The position numbers and the translations under genes were made by a program. Under the pieces are notes generated by a model that ran no database searches, was not told the origin of the DNA, and was given only the letters and a program-made list of their open reading frames with translations. From Paraburkholderia adhaesiva (lineage in GTDB: Bacteria; Pseudomonadota; Gammaproteobacteria; Burkholderiales; Burkholderiaceae), in NCBI RefSeq assembly GCF_021390575.1, contig NZ_JAJEJQ010000004.1, positions 310,001-374,000 on the forward strand: 64,000 bases of DNA, written 5' to 3'. Below, in pieces: positions 28,485-37,181 of this stretch. Position 1 is the stretch's first letter, and each line of letters begins with the position of its first letter.

Positions 28485-28964
28485 TTATCCATCCTCGGGT
28501 TCGGTGCCAATAAAGTCAACGTGGTCACAGATGCCAGAAAGCCAACGCGACATGCCGTCCTCTACCGCCTTATCCGCATAAGGGATGCGAACCTGCGCAT
28601 CGCGGGCAAATGCACGCGGAAACAGTTCATTCAGGCAACTCACAAGGCCAGGAAAATCGGCGGGGTCGGTCAGTTTCGGCCAATTCATGAGCTTCCTGTA
28701 ACGCAGTTGTTCGGAGTCCAAACAGATACCCCGATCGGTCCAGTCTACCCTGAAGAGACCGTCGTGACGCTTTAACTCCGCTTTCCAAGGAAAGAACGAT
28801 CGAAGCGTCAACGAAAGCCACATATCGTCAGACTGCAATGCCTTGCGCCGTGTCGTCCACTCGATGGACGGTCGTGTCGCGACGATGACGTCAACTTGCC
28901 AGGCCGGCAGACTTTGCGGGTTCCAGCCAAAACCGTTAAGAAGGTCGCGCGGGTGATGTGTCCA
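28485..28964 (-). pseudogene. 5'-truncated hypothetical gene
   Basis: The frame is open back to a TAA and reads native from there (DLLNGFGWNPQSLPAWQVD, then VATRPSIEWTTRRKALQSDD and WLSLTLRSFFPWKAELKRHD) but has no ATG or GTG with a ribosome-binding site; a TTG at 28838 would give only 117 residues. The natural start is probably deleted. The 3' end is intact and coupled to the exported-protein gene. Confidence 0.5.
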
Positions 28965-29206
28965 TTAGTTCGAACGCGGCCTCTCAACAATTCGATTTAC
29001 AAACCAGCAAAAGATAGATGCCCCGCTTCTTCGATGAACGAATAAGTGACACTTGGTACCTTCCGTCATCATTCAGCGCAGAATGACTTGGGCAAATTCG
29101 TCGCTATTACCCAGAATGCAATTCTGGATTGCCTAGCGCCTGCCGTCCATCAGACAAATCTCAATTTTTGTCAATTTCTGACGTGATTGACTGCAACAAT
29201 GGGACG

Positions 29207-29336
29207 TTACCCCAAATGTCGTTCGTAGTAGCGCCGCGTTAATGCCTTCCGGTATTCGGCTTTCGTCGGACTCGCGGTGTCGGGTGACCAGCCACCACCA
29301 CCGTAGCTGCCGCCGCACATCGCGCATCGGTACGGT
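29207..29336 (-). pseudogene. Gene 3' end cut by IS21
   Basis: Reads CAMCGGSYGGGGWSPD, then TKAEYRKALTRRYYERHLG and a stop, which looks native, with a possible zinc Cys pair. It begins exactly at the IS21 left end, so the 5' part is lost. The 240 bases between it and the previous gene hold nothing I can assign. Confidence 0.4.
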
Positions 29337-29441
29337 TGTTAACGGGCGAGCAGAATTGACCCGCCTAGCTGTGTGATTTGCATCGAAATTTGACCCACGT
29401 GATTGAATGTCCTGCTCAACATTTGAGCAGGGGATACAGAG

Positions 29442-30956
29442 GTGATCACGGTGGGTATGCTGGCCAAGATCAGGCGGATGTATTTCCGCGAGAAGGTGCC
29501 GCTGCGCGAGATCGCGCGGCGAACGGGGTTATCCCGTAACACGATCCGCACGTGGCTGCGTCAGCCAGAAGCGGCCGAACCGAAGTACCCGAAGCGGGTC
29601 AGCCCGAGCGTGGTGGACGCATGGGCCGGGCAGCTTGAGGAGTGGCTGAAGGCTGACAGTCACCGGCCCAAACGCGATCGCCGCACGGCGCGCTTTATGT
29701 TCGAGGCGATTCGTGCACAGGGCTACGGCGGTAGCTACACGCGCGTGAGCATATTCGTGCGGCGCTGGCGCGAGCGACAGATACAGGCTCCGCGCCGTCA
29801 GGCTTATGTTCCCCTGGCGTTCGAGCTGGGCGAAGCCTTCCAGTTCGACTGGAGCTGCGAGTACGTCTTCGTCGGCGGATTGCGCCGACGCCTTGAGGTT
29901 GCCCATGTGAAGCTGAACGCCAGCCGCGCGTTCTGGCTGGTGGCCTATCCGACCCAGAGTCACGAGATGCTGTTCGACGCGCATGCAAAGGCGTTCGCCG
30001 CCTTCGGCGGCGTGCCACGTCGCGGCATCTACGACAACATGAAAACGGCGGTGGACAAGGTCGGACGCGGCAAGGCGCGCACGGTCAACGCCCGTTTCGA
30101 GGCGATGTGCAGCCACTATCTGTTCGAGCCGGAGTTCTGCAATCGCGCGGCGGGCTGGGAGAAAGGCATCGTCGAGAAGAACGTACAGGACCGCCGTCGG
30201 CAGATCTGGCATGACGCTGCCCAGCGTCGCTGGGACTCGCTCGATACGCTGAACGAATGGGTCGCAGACCGGTGCCGCCAGGCGTGGAAGATGCCGCACC
30301 CGCAGTGGCCCGAGCTGAGCGTCGAGGATGTGCTTGAGGATGAGCGCACACGGTTGATGCCCAACCCCCGTCCGTTCGACGGCTATGTCGAGCAGATCCT
30401 GCGCGTGTCATCGACAGGCCTGATCCACTTCCAGCGCAACCGCTACAGCGTGCCGACCGAGTTTGTGAACCAGCTCGTGAGCGTGCGTTGCTATCCGGTG
30501 CTGCTGAGCGTCGTCGCCGATGACCGGGAGATTACCCGTCACACACGCAGCTTCGATCGTCACCTGACGTTCTACGACTGGCAGCACTACGTCACGCTAG
30601 TCGAACGCAAGCCCGGTGCGCTGCGCAACGGCGCGCCGTTCGCGACGATGCCCCAGCCGCTTCAGGACCTGCAGCGGCACCTGCTGAAGCATCCCGGCGG
30701 CGATCGCGTCATGACGCAGGTTCTGGGTGCCGTGCGTGAACACGGGCTCGATGCAGTATTGCAGGCCGTCCAGGTGGCACTCGACTCGGGCCGGCCCAGC
30801 GGCGATCACGTGCTCAACGTACTGAGCCGTCTGAAGGCTCCAGCAGCAAGCCTCACCGCAGCCACCACCCCACTGAACCTGACCGAGGAACCCGTCGCGG
30901 ACGTTGGCCGCTACGAGCGCCTGCGCGTCACTGAACCGGAGCATCGTCATGTCTAA
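29442..30956 (+). CDS. istA: IS21 transposase IstA
   Basis: 504 residues. The N-terminal helix-turn-helix (VPLREIARRTGLSRNTIRTW) binds the ends. The integrase core shows FQFDWSCEYVFVGG (Asp), PRRGIYDNMKTAVDKV (Asp) and GWEKGIVEKNVQDRRR (Glu). The C-terminal Mu-transposase-like barrel follows (NRYSVPTEFVNQLVSV). It works with the IstB ATPase. Confidence 0.95.
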   Translation: MITVGMLAKIRRMYFREKVPLREIARRTGLSRNTIRTWLRQPEAAEPKYPKRVSPSVVDAWAGQLEEWLKADSHRPKRDRRTARFMFEAIRAQGYGGSYTRVSIFVRRWRERQIQAPRRQAYVPLAFELGEAFQFDWSCEYVFVGGLRRRLEVAHVKLNASRAFWLVAYPTQSHEMLFDAHAKAFAAFGGVPRRGIYDNMKTAVDKVGRGKARTVNARFEAMCSHYLFEPEFCNRAAGWEKGIVEKNVQDRRRQIWHDAAQRRWDSLDTLNEWVADRCRQAWKMPHPQWPELSVEDVLEDERTRLMPNPRPFDGYVEQILRVSSTGLIHFQRNRYSVPTEFVNQLVSVRCYPVLLSVVADDREITRHTRSFDRHLTFYDWQHYVTLVERKPGALRNGAPFATMPQPLQDLQRHLLKHPGGDRVMTQVLGAVREHGLDAVLQAVQVALDSGRPSGDHVLNVLSRLKAPAASLTAATTPLNLTEEPVADVGRYERLRVTEPEHRHV

Positions 30957-31746
30957 CGACATCATCGCCCGCCTCAAGGCGCTCAAGCTGCACGGCATGG
31001 CCAGCAGTTGGTCCGAGCTGTACGCGCAGTCCCGCCATACCGGGTTCGATCCTGAACGCTTCATGCAGCAGTTGCTGCTGGCCGAGGGCGCTGAGCGTGA
31101 GGTCCGCTCGATTGCTTACCAGATGGGTGCGGCACGCTTCCCGGCGCACCGTGATCTCAAGGGCTTCGACTTCACGCAGACCCGTGTCGATGAGGAACTG
31201 ATCCGGGATCTGTACCAGTTGAAGTTCCTCGAGAGTGCGCACAACGTCGTGCTCATCGGCGGACCGGGCACAGGCAAGACGCATCTGGCGACCGCCATCG
31301 GTATCGAGGCCGTACAGCGGCATGGCAAGCGCGTACGTTACTTCTCCACGGTCGAGCTGGCCAACGCGCTGGAACTGGAGAAAGCAGCAGGCAAGCAGGG
31401 GCAGATTGCCCACCGGCTCACGCACACGGATCTGGTGATTCTGGACGAACTGGGTTACCTACCGTTCAGCCAGAGCGCCGGCGCGCTGCTGTTCCATCTG
31501 CTCTCGAAACTGTACGAGCGCACCAGCGTGGTGATCACGACCAATCTGAGCTTCGGGGAATGGGCCAGTGTGTTTGGCGATGCCAAGATGACGACGGCGC
31601 TGTTCGACCGCCTCACGCATCATTGCCACATCGTGGAGACCGGCAACGAATCGTGGCGCTTCAGGGAGAGTTCGGCGAAGGTTCGTACAACCAGGAGGAG
31701 AACGACAAAGGACGCTGACAACACGGAGTTATCCACATCGGCGTAG
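30949..31746 (+). CDS. istB: IS21 helper ATPase IstB
   Basis: 265 residues from the ATG overlapping the istA end by 8 bases (MSNDIIARLKALKLHGMASS). Walker A is GGPGTGKTHLATAIG and Walker B is DLVILDELGYLPF, in the AAA+ clade shared with DnaC. It assembles on target DNA and activates IstA. Confidence 0.95.
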   Translation: MSNDIIARLKALKLHGMASSWSELYAQSRHTGFDPERFMQQLLLAEGAEREVRSIAYQMGAARFPAHRDLKGFDFTQTRVDEELIRDLYQLKFLESAHNVVLIGGPGTGKTHLATAIGIEAVQRHGKRVRYFSTVELANALELEKAAGKQGQIAHRLTHTDLVILDELGYLPFSQSAGALLFHLLSKLYERTSVVITTNLSFGEWASVFGDAKMTTALFDRLTHHCHIVETGNESWRFRESSAKVRTTRRRTTKDADNTELSTSA

Positions 31747-31801
31747 ATGTACTACGCTGTCTCGGGGTGGGTCAAATTTAGATGAAAACCGTGGGTCAAT
31801 A

Positions 31802-32180
31802 TTAGACGCTCGCCAACACCCGGTCAAGCATCAACACTACGTCGTGCAATGTACGAAACAGGAACCGGCGCATCAGCCTGCGAAACCACCAGTAGACGGT
31901 CTGCCAGGGCGGGAAGTCCTTCGGCAACATTCTCCAGCCACAACCCGCTCGTACCAGGTAGCGCAATGCGTTGATCACTTCGCGAAAATCGCACTGACGA
32001 CGACGGCCACGCGACGCTGCGCGCGGCAGCAATCCCTTGATCGCAGCCCATTCAACGTGGGTCATGTCTGTGGGGTAACGCTTCGTCTTCTTTGCCAGCT
32101 TTGCTTGGCGATCCTGATGTTCTTTTTTCCACATCCCCTGGTTAAACCACATCTGGGACCAATTTTTTAACGGGCTTTTA
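31802..32180 (-). pseudogene. IS5-family transposase, N-terminal fragment cut by IS21
   Basis: From about 32134 the minus strand reads MWKKEHQDRQAKLAKKTKRY, then THVEWAAIKGLLPR, VINALRYLVRAGCGWRMLP and LHDVVLMLDR, the N-terminal third of an IS427/IS1031-type transposase. The last few codons and the stop come from the IS21 end. The IS5 terminal repeat (reading inward TAAAAGCCCGTTAAAAAATT) lies just upstream of its start. The catalytic domain is absent. Confidence 0.85.
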
Positions 32181-32241
32181 GCGGAAACCTGTTCGATGCG
32201 AGCGATGGACGCGTCGAGAAGGTGGAGTGTTGACGCACCGG

Positions 32242-32271
32242 GGGTCATTTTCGCGTACGCGAAAATGACCC
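32242..32271. repeat. 30-bp perfect palindrome
   Basis: GGGTCATTTTCGCGT is followed directly by its exact reverse complement with no loop. It sits beside IS5 debris, and the ATG of a short frame lies in its right arm. It could be an operator, a recombination site, or the junction of two inverted element ends. Confidence 0.8.
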
Positions 32272-32351
32272 TTACCCTCACCCGCGAGTATCTGGCCGCG
32301 CTGCGCGCGTGGCTTCAGGGAGTGCCATCCAGCGTCCATGCCGGAAGTTGA
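32265..32351 (+). pseudogene. Short frame starting in the palindrome, possibly an integrase start
   Basis: 28 codons (MTLTLTREYLAALRAWLQGV) and a stop. The start resembles N-termini of some tyrosine-recombinase integrases of Burkholderiaceae (weak inference). If so, only the first exon-like stub remains. Confidence 0.25.
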
Positions 32352-32533
32352 CGTCGTGCAGATCAAAGCCCCGGCAACTCGTGATCGTATTCCTCCGATG
32401 AATCACTCTCAGGAGTTGGAGTCTCCACAAAAAATCCGGTGCGGTTCAACAGCGCGTTGGCGGCACGTGTCGAGGGCCGGGTAACGACATCCCATAGGAA
32501 GACATCAATTCCCTGTGCTCCCGAATGCGTGCG

Positions 32534-33622
32534 TTATCCGCCAAAATCAACGATTACCTTCATGGCTTTCTCGTCTGCCGCGTGCTTGAAAACGTCATAG
32601 GCTTTTTCAATATCGGAAAACCTGAAGTGATGCGTGGCCAGCTTCTCCATTGGAAGACGGCCCGAGCAGCAAGTTTTCATGAGCATACCAGTGGTATTTG
32701 CACACACCAGTCCGGTGGTGATGGTCAGGTTCTTGATCCACAGCTTTTCAAGGGCAAAGTTGACGGACTTCCCGTGAACACCAACATTGGCCAGATGTCC
32801 GCCTTCCTTGACGACATGCTGACAAATGTTCCATGTCTGCTCGAGACCGACGGCCTCGATCGCACAATCGACGCCTCTTCCATTCGTCAGTTCCAGTATT
32901 CGCTCGATCGCATCCTCTTTGGCCGAGTTGACCAGATGCGTAGCACCAACCTCCTTTGCCATGGCCAGACGGTTGGCATCCATGTCGACAGCGATGATCT
33001 GGCTCGGGGAGTAAAGCTGCGCTGTCAGAATGCAACTCATACCTACAGGTCCCGCCCCTACGATAGCTACCGTATCGCCGGGCTTGATGTCGCCGTTCTG
33101 AACGCCGATTTCGTGCGCCGTGGGCAATGCGTCAGAAAGAAGCACCGCCACATCTTCGTTCAGATCCGGTGGCAGGAGATACAGCGAGGTGTCCGCGAAA
33201 GGCGTGCGAACAAATTCGGCTTGAGTACCATCGATCATATAGCCCATGATCCAGCCACCTTCGTTCTGGCAGTGCGCATAGAGCTGCTTTTGGCAGTTCT
33301 CACAAGTGCCACAGCGACTGACGCACGAGATGATGACCTTGTCGCCCTTCTTGAATTTTTTGACTGCCGAGCCAGTCTCCTCGATGATTCCAATGCCTTC
33401 GTGACCGAGAATCCGCCCGTCGAATTTTCCACTCTTCTGCACGGCGACCGCAGCAATTTCAGGATTCTTTCCCTTCCATATTCCTAGGTCGGTTCCGCAG
33501 ATCGTTGTCTTGGTCATTCGAATGATGGCGTCCGTTGGTTCCAATATCACAGGAACCTGCCGATCAGCGACACGGATGTCGCCTTCGCCATAGTAGACCA
33601 TCGCTTTCATTGTACGTGCCAT
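32534..33622 (-). CDS. Zinc-dependent alcohol dehydrogenase
   Basis: 362 residues of the medium-chain dehydrogenase family. Catalytic zinc ligands Cys42 (TTICGTDLG) and His74-Glu75 (LGHEGIG); structural zinc Cys104, 107, 110 and 118 (CGTCENCQKQLYAHC); Rossmann motif VAIVGAGPVGMS near residue 175. It oxidises or reduces alcohols/aldehydes with NAD(P)(H); the substrate is not predictable. Transcribed from a short region containing a perfect FNR-type box, so probably induced at low oxygen. IS5 fragments flank it on both sides. Confidence 0.9.
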   Translation of the reverse strand: MARTMKAMVYYGEGDIRVADRQVPVILEPTDAIIRMTKTTICGTDLGIWKGKNPEIAAVAVQKSGKFDGRILGHEGIGIIEETGSAVKKFKKGDKVIISCVSRCGTCENCQKQLYAHCQNEGGWIMGYMIDGTQAEFVRTPFADTSLYLLPPDLNEDVAVLLSDALPTAHEIGVQNGDIKPGDTVAIVGAGPVGMSCILTAQLYSPSQIIAVDMDANRLAMAKEVGATHLVNSAKEDAIERILELTNGRGVDCAIEAVGLEQTWNICQHVVKEGGHLANVGVHGKSVNFALEKLWIKNLTITTGLVCANTTGMLMKTCCSGRLPMEKLATHHFRFSDIEKAYDVFKHAADEKAMKVIVDFGG

Positions 33623-33677
33623 TTCATTTCCGTTCGGTTGAGTGACGCAGGGTACGGAGACGGCGAAAAATCCAGAA

Positions 33678-33691
33678 TTGATTCAAATCAA
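33678..33691. promoter_or_regulatory. FNR/Anr-type operator upstream of the alcohol dehydrogenase
   Basis: TTGATTCAAATCAA matches TTGAT-N4-ATCAA exactly, the binding site of FNR/Anr oxygen-sensing regulators. It lies about 56 bases upstream of the dehydrogenase start, a fitting place for activation around -41.5 if transcription starts roughly 20 bases before the ATG. Confidence 0.6.
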
Positions 33692-33784
33692 TGAACCCGG
33701 AATTAGCTCACGGAGAGCCAATTAAGTCGGTGGAACAGTCGCTTTTCGTATCCAACAGCAGTGTAGTCCTTTCCAAGGAAACAA

Positions 33785-33976
33785 GTCGCGCACCGTCACG
33801 AACAGCAGACGGGCTTCGCCGTGCTGCCCCGACGCTGGGTCGTGGAGCGCACCTTTGGCTGGATGGTTCGCTGGCGCCGGCTGGTTCGCTACTATGAGCA
33901 ACGCACTGACGTGTCCGAAGCCATGATTCATATCGCGATGGGCAGTCTGTTGCTACGCAGAATTGCCCATCCCTGA
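33785..33976 (+). pseudogene. IS5-family transposase, C-terminal fragment
   Basis: 64 codons: VAHRHEQQTGFAVLPRRWVV, then ERTFGWMVRWRRLVRYYEQR and a stop after LLLRRIAHP. It contains the catalytic Glu region. The terminal repeat just downstream (TTTTTCAAACGGGCTCTTA) matches that beside the N-terminal fragment at 32.1 kb, so both come from the same kind of element. Confidence 0.85.
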
Positions 33977-33997
33977 TTTTTCAAACGGGCTCTTACC

Positions 33998-34132
33998 AGT
34001 CACGACGTACGAAGTGCGTTTGACCGCTGGGGCGCAGGACAGTGGAAGTATGGGGGCGTCGAATCAGTTGTGGAGCGCAGTCGAGTAGTTGCGGCATACG
34101 AATGTTTCAATTACGCGGAAACGCGTCAGTAA
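33998..34132 (+). pseudogene. Gene 3' end cut by IS5
   Basis: The last 44 codons of a native-looking gene (AFDRWGAGQWKYGGVESVVE, then VVAAYECFNYAETRQ and a stop). Upstream is the IS5 terminal repeat. Family not identified; it leads into the small-gene set that follows. Confidence 0.4.
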
Positions 34133-34152
34133 CAAATCGGAAAGGGCGAGAT

Positions 34153-34380
34153 ATGGCGGACTGGCTTGAATCAGAGTTCGGCGCGGGTGTGCTTGTTGGC
34201 ATCGGTGGCGTCGGCCTGTTAGTAGGCATCGGCGGCGGCATGGAACATCGCTGGCTATTCATCGCCCTGTCGGTGGTCGCGATGGTGGCGGGGACCGGCG
34301 TTTATTGTTTGCTCAGATTCGACAAGGATGCGCGTGAGACGAAAGCGCGACGCGTGCTTGGCTTAGGATTGAGCCCTTAG
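34153..34380 (+). CDS. Small membrane protein
   Basis: 75 residues (MADWLESEFGAGVLVGIGGV) with two glycine-rich hydrophobic segments and a charged C-terminus (RFDKDARETKARRVLG). An AAAGGG ribosome-binding site precedes the ATG. First of a same-strand series of small genes; function unknown. Confidence 0.6.
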   Translation: MADWLESEFGAGVLVGIGGVGLLVGIGGGMEHRWLFIALSVVAMVAGTGVYCLLRFDKDARETKARRVLGLGLSP

Positions 34381-34419
34381 AGAGAACGGAAAAGCGCTCT
34401 GAACAATAGGAGGCGCAGT

Positions 34420-34761
34420 ATGCCCCTCGCGGAAATAGATTGTGACGGTTGGGAACTCGATGACGCTGAGATGATCGCTGAGGCGCATCCCGCAACGTTC
34501 TGGCTACCTGAACGTGAGCGGCGTGAATCGCTCGTGCAGGGCGATACGGTGAAGCTGATCTTTCGCATTCGCACCGTGGACGAAGCCGGAGCCGAAAAGA
34601 TCAACGTCGAGCGCATGTGGGTGAAGGTTGAACGGATCGAAGACGGCATGTATCGAGGAAACCTCGACAACGATCCGTTGTGCACTCATGACATGCGGGC
34701 GGGTCTCTATGTCACGTTCGCTGCCCGACACGTCGTCGATATCTGGGATCAGAACTCGTAG
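34420..34761 (+). CDS. DUF2314-like small protein
   Basis: 113 residues. The pattern GDTVKLIFRI..., ERMWVKVERIEDGMYRGNLD and NDPL resembles DUF2314 (YegJ-like) domains, small beta-rich cytoplasmic proteins of unknown role often encoded near toxins. A good ribosome-binding site (AGGAGG) precedes the start. Family call is moderate. Confidence 0.6.
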   Translation: MPLAEIDCDGWELDDAEMIAEAHPATFWLPERERRESLVQGDTVKLIFRIRTVDEAGAEKINVERMWVKVERIEDGMYRGNLDNDPLCTHDMRAGLYVTFAARHVVDIWDQNS

Positions 34762-34773
34762 GGAGAAGAAGAA

Positions 34774-35211
34774 ATGGTGGGTAACGAGGGGCTCGACTTA
34801 CATGCGGTGTTCAGTGGCCCGCACGAAGTTGACCAAAGCGAGTGGCGAGTGCTCATGTCGCTTAGAAGTTTTCAGATCATCGAATCGGTATTGAAGTCAT
34901 ACCTGTGCAGAGCGAATCCGGCAGCCTACCAGGCTACTCGCGTGATCGAATGGCCGCTCGGGACACTCATCAAACATTTCGTAAAGGTCGGTGGCCGCGC
35001 TGAACTGGTTTCTATGCTCCAAGCCGTGCGCACCGACCGCAATTTGATCGCCCATCAAGCTCTCGTCTGTCTGGACGGTGGCTTGGCGGGAGTTATTGGC
35101 GCGGATCCCGTCTCCCTTGCTCGTCTGAAGGAGATCGATCGGCGAGCAATGAAGGCGATGGGTGCGCTCGTCGGCGAGTACGTACGGACGGCTACGCGGA
35201 CCTCCGCGTAG
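34774..35211 (+). CDS. HEPN-like protein with an RNxxxH motif
   Basis: 145 residues, all-helical in appearance. RTDRNLIAH (Arg89, Asn90, His94) fits the Rx4-6H signature of HEPN ribonucleases, including the favoured polar residue after Arg. HEPN proteins act as toxin or defence RNases or as inactive partners. It starts 12 bases after the DUF2314-like gene and ends in a TAGGAAA junction before the next frame. No clear MNT/antitoxin partner is visible, so toxicity is unproven. Confidence 0.5.
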   Translation: MVGNEGLDLHAVFSGPHEVDQSEWRVLMSLRSFQIIESVLKSYLCRANPAAYQATRVIEWPLGTLIKHFVKVGGRAELVSMLQAVRTDRNLIAHQALVCLDGGLAGVIGADPVSLARLKEIDRRAMKAMGALVGEYVRTATRTSA

Positions 35212-35231
35212 GAAACTGACAGGAAAAGCCA

Positions 35232-35462
35232 GTGACTCCGCAAGAGCTATTCGCCTACGCCATTGGCTTCGAGCAGCATCGCCGCTCGCACCCGACTGTG
35301 CGTGAAGCGGCCAAGTAGTTTCGTACCACACAGAAAGCTGTGGTCGATGCGTGCGAAGACTGGCAGGGTGACGGCTACTTGAAGCTCGCGACGGGCTTTC
35401 GTGTCGGCAGCGGCGTTGGCTCGTTCGAGCGCGTAGGCGACTATCTCATTGCAGCGTACAAG
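35232..35462 (+). pseudogene. Inactivated copy of the 77-residue small protein at 42.8 kb
   Basis: Begins GTG (VTPQELFAYAIGF) and matches the 42.8-kb gene almost codon for codon (QKAVVDACEDWQGDG, KLATGFR.GSG.GSFERVGDY), but a CAG is changed to TAG at 35316-35318 and the natural stop after AYK is missing; the frame runs on into sequence antisense to the hydrolase gene. It marks the left border of the minus-strand redox set. Confidence 0.8.
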
Positions 35463-35524
35463 CAGAGGAAAGGATCTGTTGGCCGAAGCGTCAGGCGCTT
35501 CGGTCAACAGGCCGAGGTTGTGGG

Positions 35525-36130
35525 TCAAGCGATGCTGGCACCAAGCGCCGGGAACACATCGCTGAACAGCAAGCCGATCAGTTGTTGTCCGGCAGGCGTT
35601 GACCAGTCCTGCGCGATCTCCGCCATGAGCGTATTGGTGGCGGTGAGCACCACGCCGGCATCGTGCATGCGCTGGCGAGAGAATTCTTCGGAAAGATCGC
35701 TGGGCGACCCCGAAGCATCCATCACCGCCTGCACGGCGAAGCCTTCGCGTGCCGCGTCGATGGCCGGGAAGATCAGGCAGACATCGGTGGTCACACCGGC
35801 CATGACCAGGTTCTTGCGCCCGGTGGCGAGCACCGCGTCGCGGAAGTCGGGATAGGCCCAAGCATTGACCACACCGGGACGCTTGACCCGCGCCGCGTGC
35901 GCTTCGGGCAGGATCGCGGCGATTTCCGGGAGAATCGGGCCTTGGGCGCGATCTTCCTGACTGGACGTAATCACGACAGGAAGGTTGAGAATCTTCGCCA
36001 TCTTTGCCAATGCGATGGACTGCTTGGCGGCCAGTTCGCGGTCGATGTTCTTGATGAGTTGCATCGTGCCGACCTGATGGTCGATCAGCAGCAATGCGGT
36101 GTTTTCAGCGGTGAATTGTTCGTAAGCCAT
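35525..36130 (-). CDS. Isochorismatase-family hydrolase
   Basis: 201 residues. The catalytic triad of the family is visible: Asp17 (LLLIDHQ), Lys83 (RVKRPG) and Cys118 (VTTDVCLI). Close in style to YcaC-like hydrolases, which act on amides or related small molecules; the true substrate is unknown. It lies downstream of the pirin gene (18 bases) and is probably co-transcribed with it. Confidence 0.85.
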   Translation of the reverse strand: MAYEQFTAENTALLLIDHQVGTMQLIKNIDRELAAKQSIALAKMAKILNLPVVITSSQEDRAQGPILPEIAAILPEAHAARVKRPGVVNAWAYPDFRDAVLATGRKNLVMAGVTTDVCLIFPAIDAAREGFAVQAVMDASGSPSDLSEEFSRQRMHDAGVVLTATNTLMAEIAQDWSTPAGQQLIGLLFSDVFPALGASIA

Positions 36131-36148
36131 GTTGAAACTCCTTTGAGG

Positions 36149-36886
36149 TCAGGTTGCAGTGAAGTGCAGCGGCGACCCGGCGAAAGGCATGACCTTGGCA
36201 CTGCCGCGGGGGGATCGGAGAGAGATTGCGTGCGATGTGTTTTGCGCCGGGAAAACGGGGAGCTTGAGGTCGTTGTGATCGAAGTTCTGGCCATCCACCA
36301 TCGCCTTGCCGAAGATCGGCATGAAGAAGGCGGAATCTCCCGCCGCGATGGGTACGTCCAGCTCGTCACCTTGTTCCATCGAAATAACGAGCATCGTCAC
36401 TTCGGTCGGCTGGTTCAGCGGGGAGTGTGCCTCTGCAAAGCTCCCAACGGGAATACGCACCTTGATTCCCGGCAACTGCACAAGAGGCACGTCATGCGAT
36501 TCGAGCGTCAGAGGGAACGGCGCTATATCCCGTCGTGCCGGGGTAAGCGCGACGAAGATTTGCAACCCGTGAACCGTCTTGCCGGTTTCAGCCGGAACTT
36601 CCTCATGCACCAGGCCACGTCCGGCAGTAGTCCACTGCAAGCCACCTGGCCGAATCAGGTTGTGGGTGCCGATCGAATCACAGTTGACGATGCCCGTCTC
36701 GGAATCGAGAAGCAGGTACGACACCGCCGAAATGCCGGCATGAGGATGTGGTGGGAAGGTCGGCGCACTCATCCAGTAGTGATCGACCCCGATGATCGGA
36801 GAGATCAACGAGGCATCGCCGCGCAGACGGTAAGCCCGGAACTGGCTGCCGTGATGAACACGCTGGATTGGAGCGATGGTGGGCAT
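36149..36886 (-). CDS. Pirin-family protein
   Basis: 245 residues of bicupin form. The metal-binding motif FPPHPHAGISAVSYLL and the conserved PGGLQWTTAGRGLVHEE are present. Bacterial pirins are iron-binding, redox-linked proteins, some with quercetinase activity. Grouped with hydrolase, Old Yellow Enzyme remnant and SDR genes in one direction, which suggests electrophile or oxidative stress metabolism. Confidence 0.9.
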   Translation of the reverse strand: MPTIAPIQRVHHGSQFRAYRLRGDASLISPIIGVDHYWMSAPTFPPHPHAGISAVSYLLLDSETGIVNCDSIGTHNLIRPGGLQWTTAGRGLVHEEVPAETGKTVHGLQIFVALTPARRDIAPFPLTLESHDVPLVQLPGIKVRIPVGSFAEAHSPLNQPTEVTMLVISMEQGDELDVPIAAGDSAFFMPIFGKAMVDGQNFDHNDLKLPVFPAQNTSHAISLRSPRGSAKVMPFAGSPLHFTAT

Positions 36887-36896
36887 GGCGGCGGCC

Positions 36897-37124
36897 TCAG
36901 ACGCTCTGGGTGCCCGGCGTGGTCAGGCAGCCCTGTCCATCGTCGGACGGCTGGGTGCCTTCGGCGACGATCAGGCCCATGCCAGCTCGCTGGGCGTAGT
37001 ACGTGGCGGCCCGTTTGCTCGGCGTGCCGTCGAACTGCGCGCGCGAACGGGTCATTGACCCCATGACCAAGCGATTTTGCAGGGTGTAGCGGCCAACGCG
37101 GATGGGATCGAACAGTTTGTTCAT
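36897..37124 (-). pseudogene. Old Yellow Enzyme-type alkene reductase, N-terminal stub
   Basis: 75 codons: MNKLFDPIRVGRYTLQNRLV, then SMTRSRAQFDGTPSKRAATY and YAQRAGMGLIVAEGTQP, exactly the start of an FMN-dependent ene-reductase (usual length about 360). The frame ends after CLTTPGTQSV, ten bases before the pirin start, so about 285 residues including the substrate-binding His/Asn and Tyr have been deleted. Confidence 0.85.
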
Positions 37125-37181
37125 GACGAATCCCTGGTAGTTGAAGTAAGGGTTGCGGAAGCTGTTGTGGCTAGGGCTTGC

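Larger units (their letters stand above)
29337..31818 (+). mobile_element. Complete IS21-family element
   Basis: Terminal repeats start TGTTAACGGGCGAGC at the left and, read inward, TGTTGGCGAGCGTCTAAT at the right, each followed by a nearby internal TTGACCC word, as usual for IS21. It contains intact istA and istB with overlapping ends. The right end lies inside an IS5 transposase gene on the other strand. Confidence 0.9.

Noticed and set aside
31116..31425. Minus-strand frames inside istB
   Set aside because: Shadows of a strongly conserved ATPase gene.
34313..34685. Minus-strand serine/arginine-rich frames opposite the DUF2314-like gene
   Set aside because: No motif or start context; composition typical of antisense to GC-rich genes.
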